Assembly (NCBI GenBank): GCA_902494545.1
Contig: CABUTP010000041.1
Location: 1 to 9,560, forward strand
Source of the DNA: an uncultured Collinsella sp.
Lineage (GTDB): Bacteria > Actinomycetota > Coriobacteriia > Coriobacteriales > Coriobacteriaceae
Direction: 5' to 3'
Length of the DNA: 9,560 nt
The notes beneath the pieces were generated by a model. The model was not told the origin of the DNA. It saw nothing but the letters and a program-made list of their open reading frames with translations, and searched no databases. Positions 1 through 7,430 of the stretch are shown piece by piece. The position numbers were made by a program, and so were the translations under genes. The stretch's first letter is position 1. The number at the start of each line of letters is the position of its first letter.

Positions 1-1
1 A

Positions 2-1933
2 AAGAAAAAGAAGAAGCGTAAGAAGAAAGAGTCCCTTGAGCATAAGCGCAATCGTATCCTGGTAGCGCTAGGCATATTTGCGGTGGTGTACGCCCTCGAC
101 GAGCTCGGTACCCTTACCGCCGCATTCGGCACCCCGGGCGACATCTACGCCAGCTTCGTGCTGTTCCTCGTGCCATTTTTGATTGCCGGCTACGACGTAC
201 TGCAAAAGGCATTCAATAACATCCGCCGCGGCAAGGCCTTCGACGAGAGCTTCCTCATGGCCGTCGCGACTATCGGCGCGTTTGCCATGGTGCTCTTCCC
301 CGATACCGACCCGCACATGGCCGAAGGCGCCGCCGTCATGCTGTTCTACCAGGTCGGCGAGCTGTTCCAGGCATACGCCGTGGGCAAGAGCCGCAAGTCG
401 ATCAGTGCCATGATGGACATCGCGCCCGACTACGCCAACGTCGAACAAGTCGACGGCACACTCGAACAGGTCTTTCCCGATGACATCGCCGTCGGCACCG
501 TGATCGTGGTCAAGCCCGGCGAGCGCGTGCCTATCGACGGCGTCATCGTCGAGGGCGAAACCCAGCTCGACACCGCCGCGCTCACGGGCGAGTCAGTCCC
601 CCGCCCCGCCAAGTCCGGCGACGATATCATCAGCGGCTGCATCAACATGACGGGTCTCATCCGCGTGCGCACCACCAAGCCCTTTGGCGAGTCCACCGTC
701 GCGCGCGTCCTGGAGCTCGTGGAAAATGCCAGCGAAAAGAAGGCACGCACCGAGAACTTCATCACGCGCTTTGCCCGCGTCTACACCCCCGCCGTCACCG
801 GCGCGGCCGTGGTGCTCGCCCTTGGCGGCGGCCTGGTCACCGGTGCCTGGTCCGACTGGATTCTGCGCGGCCTGACCTTCCTGGTCGTCAGCTGCCCGTG
901 CGCGTTGGTGATCAGCGTGCCGCTCAGTTTCTTTGGCGGCATCGGCGGCGCCTCCAAGCTGGGCGTTCTCATCAAAGGCTCCAACTACCTCGAGTCGCTC
1001 GCCGACGTGGACACCGTCGTCTTCGACAAAACCGGCACGCTCACCAACGGCACGTTCTCGGTCGTGGCGGTACACCCCGAGGCAGGCTATACCGAGCAGT
1101 CGTTGCTTGAGGTCGCAGCTCTTGCGGAGTCGTTCTCCGATCACCCCATCGCGCAGTCCGTGCGCGTTGCCTACCAGGGTGAGGTCGACCCCAAGCGCGT
1201 GAACGACTCCGCCAACGACGCAGGCCACGGCGTGACGGCAACCATCGACGGCAAGCACGTCGTCGTCGGCAACGCAAAGATGCTCGCTGCAGCCGGCGTT
1301 GAAGCGCCGGACTGTGAGGTTGTCGGCACGATCCTCCACGTGCTTGTCGATGGCGTGTATGTCGGCCACATCGTAATTGCCGACACCGTAAAGGCCGATG
1401 CCGAGCAGACGATCCGCGACCTGCACGCCGCCGGCGTCAAGCGCACCGTTATGCTCACGGGCGACCGCGAGGAAGTGGCTGCTGCGGTGGCCAAGCAGCT
1501 CGGCCTCGACGAGTTCCATGCGCAACTGCTGCCGGGCGACAAGGTCGAGCGTGTTGAAGCGCTGCTCGCGGCCGAAAGCGGCAAGGGCAGGCTCGCCTTT
1601 GTCGGCGACGGCATCAACGATGCACCCGTGCTCACCCGTGCCGATGTGGGCATTGCCATGGGCGCCATGGGGTCCGACGCCGCGATCGAGGCGGCCGACG
1701 TCGTGCTGATGGATGACAAGCCGTCCAATATCTCCCGTGCGATCCGCGTGGCACGCAAGACCATGGCGATCGTCTGGCAGAACATCATCTTTGCGCTGGG
1801 CATTAAGTTGCTGATTCTGGTGCTTGCGGCGCTCGGCATCGCCAATATGTGGCTTGCCGTCTTTGGCGACGTGGGTGTGGCGATCATCGCCATCCTGAAC
1901 GCCATGCGCGCGATGGGTATCAAGAACCTGTAG
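2..1933 (+). CDS. Heavy-metal-translocating P1B-type ATPase (ZntA/CadA-like Zn2+/Cd2+/Pb2+ exporter), N-terminus outside window
   Basis: Membrane pump that probably exports Zn2+, Cd2+ or Pb2+ using ATP. The frame is open from base 2, so the start lies upstream. A GTG at 83 would cut through the first membrane helix and is not credible. Numbering residues from that GTG, I see eight membrane segments (TM1 just before and across residue 1, then about 21-42, 56-72, 80-100, 238-256, 259-290, 564-587, 589-611). The actuator loop has TGES (168-171), the metal site CPC is at 271-273, the phosphorylation motif DKTGT at 315-319, HP at 354-355, and GDGIND at 508-513. Lys575 in TM7 and Asp596 (GDVGVA) in TM8 match the residues that mark the ZntA (P1B-2) subgroup. 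The visible N-terminus is a lysine/arginine run (KKKKKRKKK) with no CxxC metal-binding domain, although one could lie further upstream. The family call is firm; the exact ion is inferred. Confidence 0.95.
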   Translation, partial: KKKKKRKKKESLEHKRNRILVALGIFAVVYALDELGTLTAAFGTPGDIYASFVLFLVPFLIAGYDVLQKAFNNIRRGKAFDESFLMAVATIGAFAMVLFPDTDPHMAEGAAVMLFYQVGELFQAYAVGKSRKSISAMMDIAPDYANVEQVDGTLEQVFPDDIAVGTVIVVKPGERVPIDGVIVEGETQLDTAALTGESVPRPAKSGDDIISGCINMTGLIRVRTTKPFGESTVARVLELVENASEKKARTENFITRFARVYTPAVTGAAVVLALGGGLVTGAWSDWILRGLTFLVVSCPCALVISVPLSFFGGIGGASKLGVLIKGSNYLESLADVDTVVFDKTGTLTNGTFSVVAVHPEAGYTEQSLLEVAALAESFSDHPIAQSVRVAYQGEVDPKRVNDSANDAGHGVTATIDGKHVVVGNAKMLAAAGVEAPDCEVVGTILHVLVDGVYVGHIVIADTVKADAEQTIRDLHAAGVKRTVMLTGDREEVAAAVAKQLGLDEFHAQLLPGDKVERVEALLAAESGKGRLAFVGDGINDAPVLTRADVGIAMGAMGSDAAIEAADVVLMDDKPSNISRAIRVARKTMAIVWQNIIFALGIKLLILVLAALGIANMWLAVFGDVGVAIIAILNAMRAMGIKNL

Positions 1934-1949
1934 CGTTCGTGGGCTGTCC

Positions 1950-2076
1950 GGCCGGGGCCGGGCTTGGTTTTGAAAACGTCCTCGCGCATGAGGCCCGTCT
2001 TTCCTGCTCCTGCGGAGCAACGGAAAGGCGGGCCTCGCGCTGCGGAGTGTTTTCAAAACCAAGCCCGGCCCCGGCC
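1950..2076. repeat. Very long near-continuous hairpin (palindromic element) between convergent genes
   Basis: The outer arms, 1950-1977 and 2049-2076, are perfect 28-bp inverted repeats. Inside them GCGC (1984-1987) pairs with GCGC (2037-2040). Next 1990-2004 pairs with 2022-2036 over 15 bp with one T/G wobble, and TGCTCC (2005-2010) pairs with GGAGCA (2014-2019) around a TGC loop. Only a 6/8-nt internal loop and two 2-nt bulges interrupt the rod, so about 106 of 127 bases are paired. There is no T-tract on either side, so it is not a standard intrinsic terminator. It lies between the convergent metal ATPase and DtxR-type genes. It could be a REP- or MITE-like mobile palindrome, a bidirectional Rho-independent-like barrier, or a structured RNA. 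I see no transposase and no convincing target-site duplication. Confidence 0.9.
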
Positions 2077-2094
2077 TGCAGTAACGTTGCTGGC

Positions 2095-2162
2095 GGTTCT
2101 TGGGCATCGCTTGCTGACGGGGTTCCTTGTCTGAATTGGACATTGCCGAAAGAACCTTTTAT
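2095..2162 (+). terminator. Possible long-loop terminator for the metal ATPase transcript
   Basis: GGTTCTT (2095-2101) plus GGCA (2103-2106) can pair with TGCC (2144-2147) plus AAGAACC (2150-2156), giving an 11-bp stem with a small internal bulge. TTTTAT follows on the + strand (2157-2162). The loop of about 37 nt is long for an intrinsic terminator and the T-tract is short, so this is a weak call. It sits about 160 nt after the ATPase stop, beyond the giant hairpin. Confidence 0.3.
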
Positions 2163-2173
2163 CCCAATCGCTA

Positions 2174-2194
2174 TCCCGCGCCTTTGGCGCGGGA
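2174..2194. repeat. GC-rich hairpin just downstream of the DtxR-type gene
   Basis: TCCCGCGCC (2174-2182) and GGCGCGGGA (2186-2194) form a perfect 9-bp stem with a TTT loop (AAA on the - strand). It lies 20 nt after the stop of the - strand regulator, where a terminator would be expected. No T-run follows on either strand, so termination is uncertain; mRNA 3'-end protection is another option. Confidence 0.6.
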
Positions 2195-2214
2195 GGCGCG
2201 CCACTGTGGGAACG

Positions 2215-2604
2215 CTAGTCGGTCATTGTTGGCGCCGAAGCACCATCCCGCCCCAGCATCGCCCTCAGCTTCTCGAAGCTCTCCTCACTCAGGCAGTGCT
2301 CCATGTGGCAGCCCTCTTGCGACGCGACATCCGCCGAAACACCGGCTTCCTCGAGCAGCCGCACGAAAAAGCAGTGGCGCTCCCACATTTGGCGAGCGAC
2401 CTCAAGCCCCCGCTCCGTCAGATGAACGTCGCGCTTGCCCATCTCCACGTAGCCGCTGTTCTCCAGCGTCGCCATGGCTTTAGAGACGCTCGCCTTGGTC
2501 ACACCCAGGTATTCGGCGACGTCGATCGAGCGCACCGTGCCTTGGCGCTGCGACAGAACGTAGATCGATTCGAGATAGTCTTCTCCGGATTCACGCAGGG
2601 CCAT
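2215..2604 (-). CDS. DtxR/MntR-family metal-dependent transcriptional repressor, short form
   Basis: DNA-binding repressor expected to respond to Fe2+ or Mn2+ and control metal uptake or homeostasis genes. The 129-residue protein opens with the family motif ESGEDYLESIY (5-15). A winged helix follows (about 22-63, recognition segment VTKASVSKAMATLENSGYV), then the dimerisation helices with H77 and the cluster E97, C99, H100, E102, H103. D9, E12, H77, E102 and H103 line up with MntR metal ligands, but position 99 is Cys rather than Glu, as in DtxR (its Cys102). The C-terminal SH3-like domain of full DtxR/IdeR (about 230 aa) is absent; the length is closer to MntR (about 142 aa). The ATG at 2604 is preceded by GAAAGGCGG. 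It is convergent with the metal ATPase and separated from the HAD gene upstream by a terminator, so it is probably monocistronic. The metal preferred cannot be read from sequence alone. Confidence 0.92.
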   Translation of the reverse strand: MALRESGEDYLESIYVLSQRQGTVRSIDVAEYLGVTKASVSKAMATLENSGYVEMGKRDVHLTERGLEVARQMWERHCFFVRLLEEAGVSADVASQEGCHMEHCLSEESFEKLRAMLGRDGASAPTMTD

Positions 2605-2643
2605 GGGCCGCCTTTCGCGATGGCTTCTAGTTAGCCTTTGGAT

Positions 2644-2705
2644 ACTTTTGCTTGATTTACTTTACCGCAAAAGTTTCCCATGTCTTACTACTTTGCCTAA
2701 AAGTT
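2644..2705 (-). promoter_or_regulatory. Candidate operator region of the DtxR-type gene (repeated ACTTT/AAAGT half-sites)
   Basis: Two copies of a near-identical motif, TACTTTACCGCAAAAGTT (2658-2675) and TACTTTGCCTAAAAGTT (2689-2705), lie 31 bp apart, about three helical turns. Each is an imperfect dyad of ACTTT and AAAGT around a 5-6 bp centre. A third half-site, ACTTTTGC (2644-2651), forms a perfect 8-bp inverted repeat with GCAAAAGT (2667-2674). The second copy contains TTAGGC on the - strand, which resembles a DtxR/MntR half-site. The region is clearly more AT-rich than its surroundings and ends 40 bp before the start codon, so autoregulation is plausible. I could not assign -35 and -10 hexamers with confidence. 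Confidence 0.45.
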
Positions 2706-2732
2706 AGCCGTGTTTCACAAAACGTGCGGGAC

Positions 2733-2769
2733 GAAAACAAAATGGGGACGCTCCTCAAGGAGTGTTCCC
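2733..2769 (-). terminator. Intrinsic terminator of the ABC-F / HAD gene pair
   Basis: On the - strand a stem formed by 2769-2759 and 2754-2744, with a 4-nt TTGA loop, is followed by ATTTTGTTTT (2742-2733). The stem has 9 of 11 pairs, with two A/C mismatches when read on the - strand. It starts 24 nt after the HAD stop codon. On the + strand the same stem has wobble pairs instead of mismatches but no T-tract, so the direction is clear. Confidence 0.7.
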
Positions 2770-2792
2770 AGGTGCCGGGTGCCGGCCCGCAG

Positions 2793-3563
2793 TTACATCA
2801 GCCCAAAGTGCTTCGCGGCGTTGTAGATGCCGTCGTCGTCCACGACGGTGGTCACGTAGGTCGCCGCGGCCTTCACCGTGTCCTGCGCGTTGCCCATGGC
2901 CACACTTGTGCCCACGGCGGAAAACATCGACAGGTCGTTCTCACCATCGCCAAAGGCAATCGCCTCGCTCGCGTCGATGCCCAGGCGCTCCAGCGTCGCT
3001 GCCACGCCCAGATCCTTGCCGCCATTGGCCGGAATAACGTCGCAGAACAGGTCGCACCAGCGCGTAGTGAGCGAATGCGACACGGCATCGGTCACGATAT
3101 GCTCGTCGACCGGATCAACAAAGGCGCAAAACTGGTAGACCGGCGCGTCAAAGGCGTGCTCAAACGGCTCCTCATGGTAGACAATCCCCGCGTTGCTGCC
3201 GGCCGTCACCACGCGCTCGGACAGGCGGTTCACAAACGAGTTCTCGCCCTGCATGCACAGCGAGTCGTAGCGCCCCTGCGCCACCTGGTCCACAATCACC
3301 GCGACGTCGTCCGGATCGATCGGGCAGCTGCGGTAAACGCCCTCGGCATCAAAGCAGTGCTGGCCCGAAAGCGTAATGTACGCATCCCAACCCAAGTTGA
3401 ACAGCCAATCGGGCATCTGGTAGGTCGGGCGGCCCGTGGCGATCACGCACGCAATCCCCTGCTCGTGAAAGCTGTCGAGCACTTGCTGCGCCGACGCCGG
3501 AATCCGGTGGGTCTTAAAGCTCAGTAGCGTGCCGTCGATATCGAAAAATGCGGCCTTGATCAT
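2793..3563 (-). CDS. Cof-type HAD-IIB family hydrolase (sugar-phosphate/FMN-type phosphatase)
   Basis: Soluble HAD-superfamily phosphatase, 256 aa, a normal length for the Cof subfamily. Motif I is FDIDGTL with nucleophile D8 and acid/base D10. Motif II is ATGR with T43, motif III Lys is K183 (GGKDLG), and motif IV is GDGEND at 205-210, where acidic residues bind Mg2+. The region between motifs II and III (about 85-180) is the C2B-type cap that sets substrate specificity. Family members act on sugar phosphates, pyridoxal phosphate or flavin mononucleotide; the sequence does not say which. The ATG at 3563 lies 6 nt after the ABC-F stop, and its GGAG ribosome-binding site overlaps that stop codon, so the gene is probably translationally coupled to the ABC-F gene. 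A terminator follows. No functional link between the two proteins is evident beyond cotranscription. Confidence 0.93.
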   Translation of the reverse strand: MIKAAFFDIDGTLLSFKTHRIPASAQQVLDSFHEQGIACVIATGRPTYQMPDWLFNLGWDAYITLSGQHCFDAEGVYRSCPIDPDDVAVIVDQVAQGRYDSLCMQGENSFVNRLSERVVTAGSNAGIVYHEEPFEHAFDAPVYQFCAFVDPVDEHIVTDAVSHSLTTRWCDLFCDVIPANGGKDLGVAATLERLGIDASEAIAFGDGENDLSMFSAVGTSVAMGNAQDTVKAAATYVTTVVDDDGIYNAAKHFGLM

Positions 3564-3569
3564 CCTCGT

Positions 3570-5429
3570 CTACTCCTCGCCCTCGAGCTTCTCGCTCGCC
3601 TCGAGCCACGCCATCTCCAGCTCGTCCATAGCGGCGTGGGCCTCGTCGATCTTTGCCTGCTGCTCGCCGAGCGCCGTGTAGTTGGTGGGATCGACCTGGG
3701 CCATCGCGGCCTCGGCCTCCTCCACGCGGGCGCGCTGCGTCTCCATCTTGCGCTCGAGCGAGCTCACCTCGCGGCGGAGCTTCTGGCGCTCGGCATTGGA
3801 AAGGCCGTTGGGCTGTCCGCTCGTCTTGGGTTTATCGGCCGCCGCAGCCGCGGCACCGGTGTCGAACGTGCCGGTCTTGGCGCTCGGCGCGCCCACGGGC
3901 TCGCCCTCGGCGGTGGCGTTGCACAGGCGCAGGTACTGGTCAACGCCGCCGGGCATATGCGTCAGATGGCCATCGAGCAGTGCCCACTGCTGGTCGGTCA
4001 CGCGCTCCATGAGGAATCGGTCGTGCGTCACCAGGATCAGCGTGCCGGGCCAGCCGTCGAGCAGGTCCTCGACAATCGCCAGCATGTCGGTATCCAAGTC
4101 GTTGCCGGGCTCGTCCAGGATGAGCACGTTGGGTTCGTCCAGGATCGTCAGCAGCAGCGACAGGCGACGGCGCTGGCCGCCCGAAAGATCGCCGATGCGG
4201 CTCCAGAGCTGCTGCGTCGTAAAGCCCAGGCGCTCGCAGAGCTTCTCGGGCGAGGTCTCCTTGCCGTCGATGACGTAATACTTCTTATAGTTGCCGAGCA
4301 CCTCGCGGATCGTGTCGTCCATGTAGGGCTCGAGCTCCTCGAGCTGCTGCGACAGCACGCCAAAGCGCACCGTCTGGCCGATCTTCACGCGGCCGCGAAG
4401 GGGCGCGATCTTGCCCTGAATCACGTCGAGCAAGGTCGACTTGCCGGCGCCGTTCTCGCCCAAAAGACCATAGCGGTCGCCCGCGCCAATAAGCCAGGTG
4501 ACATCGGAGAGCACCTGCTTGGGCGCGCCGTCGGTATCGGCATAGCCGGCGTCCACGTCGATCACGTCGATGACCTGCTTGCCCAGGCGGCTCACGGCGA
4601 GGCGCTTGAGCTCCAGCTCGTCGCGCACGGGCGGCACGTCGGCGATCAGCTCGCGAGCAGCCTCAACGCGAAACTTGGGCTTGGTAGAACGAGCCTGGGC
4701 GCCGCGGCTCAGCCACGCGAGCTCCTTGCGCGCCATGTTGCGGCGGCGCTCCTCGGTGACGGCGGCCATGCGGTCGCGCTCCACGCGCTGCAGGATGTAT
4801 GCCGAGTAGCCGCCCTCGAAGGGATCGACCTGGCCGTCGTGGACCTCCCACATGCTGGTGCAGACCTCGTCCAAGAACCAGCGGTCGTGCGTGACCACGA
4901 GCATGGCGCCCTGACCGCGCTGCCAGCGGGCCTTTAAGTGACGCGCGAGCCAATTGATGGTGCGCATGTCCAGGTGGTTGGTGGGCTCGTCGAGCATGAG
5001 CACGTCGTAGTCGCCGATCAGCAGGCGCGCGAGGTCCACGCGACGGCGCTGACCACCCGAAAGCTCGCCCACCGTTCCTTCCCAGGGCACATCGCTAATA
5101 AGACCGGCCAGAATCTGGCGCGTACGCGGACTCGACGCCCACTCGTACTCGGGCGTGTCGCCCACAACGGCATGATGCACGGTATCGGTATCGACAAGCT
5201 GGTCCTTTTGGCCGAGCAGACCAATCGTGGTGCCGCGGCGATGCGTCACGCGGCCATCGTCGGGCTCCAGCGTGCCCGCGAGTACACTCAACAGCGTCGA
5301 CTTGCCGTCGCCGTTTTTACCGACAATACCAATGCGATCGCCCTCGCCCACGCCGAGCGTCACGCTATCGAAAATATGCTTGGTGGGAAACTCTAGGCTG
5401 ATGGAATCGCATCCCAAAAGAATCGCCAT
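3570..5429 (-). CDS. ABC-F family ATPase (Uup-like, ribosome-associated, with C-terminal coiled coil)
   Basis: Cytosolic protein with two ABC domains and no membrane segments. Family members bind the ribosomal E site and help stalled or antibiotic-bound ribosomes. The first ABC has Walker A GIVGKNGDGKST (34-45), LSGGQ (123-127), Walker B VLMLDEPTNHLD (143-154) and VTHD (179-182). A basic inter-domain linker (about 210-275, KELAWLSRGAQARSTKPKF) is the usual P-site-tRNA interaction region. The second ABC has Walker A GLLGENGAGKST (321-332), LSGGQ (415-419) and VLILDEPGNDLD (434-445), with Gly where Thr or Ser is usual. An Ala/Gly-rich spacer (about 505-540) leads to a charged coiled coil (about 543-615), as in Uup. 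The start is the ATG at 5429 because AAGGAG lies 9 nt upstream and the protein aligns from MAILLGCDSIS; the frame stays open upstream to 5585 without family similarity. Whether it is housekeeping or antibiotic-protective cannot be decided. Confidence 0.93.
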   Translation of the reverse strand: MAILLGCDSISLEFPTKHIFDSVTLGVGEGDRIGIVGKNGDGKSTLLSVLAGTLEPDDGRVTHRRGTTIGLLGQKDQLVDTDTVHHAVVGDTPEYEWASSPRTRQILAGLISDVPWEGTVGELSGGQRRRVDLARLLIGDYDVLMLDEPTNHLDMRTINWLARHLKARWQRGQGAMLVVTHDRWFLDEVCTSMWEVHDGQVDPFEGGYSAYILQRVERDRMAAVTEERRRNMARKELAWLSRGAQARSTKPKFRVEAARELIADVPPVRDELELKRLAVSRLGKQVIDVIDVDAGYADTDGAPKQVLSDVTWLIGAGDRYGLLGENGAGKSTLLDVIQGKIAPLRGRVKIGQTVRFGVLSQQLEELEPYMDDTIREVLGNYKKYYVIDGKETSPEKLCERLGFTTQQLWSRIGDLSGGQRRRLSLLLTILDEPNVLILDEPGNDLDTDMLAIVEDLLDGWPGTLILVTHDRFLMERVTDQQWALLDGHLTHMPGGVDQYLRLCNATAEGEPVGAPSAKTGTFDTGAAAAAADKPKTSGQPNGLSNAERQKLRREVSSLERKMETQRARVEEAEAAMAQVDPTNYTALGEQQAKIDEAHAAMDELEMAWLEASEKLEGEE

Positions 5430-5436
5430 ATGCCCT

Positions 5437-5505
5437 GCTCCTTCGTAGAAATTCAACGTTGTCCATGATAGCAGCGAGCCCCACCCCAAACCACCACGAA
5501 GGAGC
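5437..5505 (-). promoter_or_regulatory. Anti-Shine-Dalgarno pairing candidate in the ABC-F upstream region
   Basis: On the - strand GCTCCTTCGT (5505-5496) is an exact 10-nt complement of ACGAAGGAGC (5446-5437), which contains the ABC-F ribosome-binding site; one G/U and one G/C pair could extend the helix. The upstream copy sits in the loop and descending arm of the hairpin at 5490-5524, so the two structures would exclude each other. It works only if transcription starts upstream of 5505. Confidence 0.35.
5465..5470 (-). promoter_or_regulatory. Candidate extended -10 promoter element for the ABC-F / HAD pair
   Basis: TGCTATCAT on the - strand gives an extended -10 (TG-n-TATCAT, 5 of 6 to TATAAT) about 36 nt before the ABC-F start. 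No good -35 hexamer is present at 16-18 bp, which is tolerable for an extended -10. If used, the transcript would start near 5458 with a leader of about 30 nt and would lack the anti-Shine-Dalgarno segment. Confidence 0.35.
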
Positions 5506-5524
5506 CTGTCCCCTTTGTGGTGGT
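5490..5524. repeat. REP-like hairpin upstream of the ABC-F gene
   Basis: ACCACCAC (5490-5497) pairs with GTGGTGGT (5517-5524), and AAGG (5499-5502) with CCTT (5512-5515), with one mismatch or wobble between them and a 9-nt loop. The stem is 12-13 bp. No T-tract follows on either strand. The centre (AAGGAG..TGTCCCC) resembles the HAD terminator stem (AAGGAGTGTTCCC, 2757-2769), which suggests that both come from one palindrome family. It could be an intergenic repeat or part of an RNA switch for the gene downstream. Confidence 0.65.
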
Positions 5525-5541
5525 CGTTTCGGTCGCAGAGC

Positions 5542-5577
5542 AAAAAGGCGGGCCATCTCCCGCAAGAGATGACCCGC
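5542..5577 (-). terminator. Intrinsic terminator of the pst operon
   Basis: On the - strand GCGGGTCATCTC (5577-5566) pairs with GAGATGGCCCGC (5559-5548) over 12 bp with one U/G wobble and a 6-nt loop. CTTTTTG (5547-5541) follows. It starts 58 nt after the pstB stop and cleanly separates the pst operon from the ABC-F gene. Confidence 0.88.
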
Positions 5578-5634
5578 CCCTCCAATCAGTCCCGTGGCGA
5601 CCGTGGCCGCCGCGGGCCTCAAGCATGTCCCGGA

Positions 5635-6503
<869 letters not shown>

Positions 6504-6507
<4 letters not shown>

Positions 6508-7430
6508 TCGGCCGTCATCTTCCTTGCCAGTTGCTTGCCCACGATACGGGCAACTATGTTAAACAGCAGCACGCAGATCATCAGCAGTGCAGCGGTGCCC
6601 CAAACGATCTGCTGGGCCTCGGGGCTGCCCTCGCCGTAAATCTTGTAGATGTGCACGGCGAGCGACTCACCGGGGCGGAACACGTTCCAGGCGCAGGTAG
6701 GGCTCGACAGGTTAAAGCTCAAGAAGTTCAGACGCACCGGCGAGCTCATGCCCGAGGTAAAGAGCAGCGCCGCGGCCTCGCCAAACACGCGGCCGGCCGA
6801 AAGCACGATGCCGGTCACGATGGCGGGCATGGCCTCGGGGGTCAGGATGTGCAGCGTGGCCTCCCAGCGGGTGAGGCCCATGGCCAGGCACGCATCGCGC
6901 TGGGCCTGCGGCACGTCCTCAAGCGCCTGCTGGATCACGCGCACCAGGATGGGGATGTTGAACATGGTGAGCGCGACGGCACCGGAGATGATGGAATACT
7001 TCCAGCCCAGCTGCACCGAGAACACCAGAAAGCCGAACATGCCGACGACGATGGAAGGCAGCGAGGATAGCGTCTCGATGGCGGTGGAGGCGATGTCGCG
7101 GACGGGTCCGTCGGGTGCGTACTCGACCAGGAAGACCGCGCCGCCCAAGCTGATGGGCACCGAGATGGCCAGGGTGATCAGCAGCAGATAGAACGAGTCG
7201 AACAGCTGGTAGAGCACGCCGCCCTGGGTTCCGTTGGCGCGCGCGGGCTGCGTGAGAAATCCCGGCTGGATCAGCGTCGAAATGCCCTCGAACAGGATAT
7301 AGGCCACCATGGCAACGACAATGAGCATGACAATGGCGGCGACCGCCGTCAGCACGCCCGTGGCGATGCGGTCCTGCTTTTGGACGCGCCCGAGTCTCGC
7401 CTCGTCGATATGGATGCGCGTGCTAGCCAC
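6504..7430 (-). CDS. pstA: Phosphate ABC transporter permease PstA
   Basis: Inner-membrane permease that forms the phosphate channel with PstC. I count six membrane segments (about 27-48, 79-103, 117-140, 145-165, 199-222, 275-296). The cytoplasmic EAA loop that contacts PstB lies at about 178-220 (RDACLAMGLTRWEATLHILTPEAMP ending in GRVFGEAA), with the PstA-typical LSSLPSIVVGMFGF at 121-134. I chose the GTG at 7430, preceded by AAGGGGG and GAAGG, which overlaps the pstC stop by 8 nt. The frame also permits a TTG at 7454, but that would give a 32-nt overlap and eight unneeded basic residues. With the GTG start the protein is 308 aa, a usual length. Its stop overlaps the pstB start (ATGA). PstC and PstA are recognised by order and by their separate family features. 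Confidence 0.95.

Noticed and set aside
593..2143. A 516-codon - strand frame antisense to the metal ATPase
   Set aside because: Its translation has no recognisable domain and the + strand frame carries every P-type ATPase motif.
2652..3527. A 291-codon + strand frame antisense to the HAD gene
   Set aside because: The - strand frame has all four HAD motifs; the + frame is a compositional shadow.
3636..4937. A 433-codon + strand frame antisense to the ABC-F gene
   Set aside because: Leu/Ala/His-rich shadow with no start signal; the opposite strand has two complete ABC domains.
5365..5466. Small overlapping frame (33 codons from an ATG at 5466) running through the ABC-F ribosome-binding site, a possible leader peptide
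   Set aside because: It has no Shine-Dalgarno sequence and its ATG overlaps the candidate -10 element, so it would precede the predicted transcript start.
5430..5585. N-terminal extension of the ABC-F protein by 52 residues
   Set aside because: The extension crosses the pst terminator and a hairpin, lacks family similarity, and a good AAGGAG site precedes the ATG at 5429.
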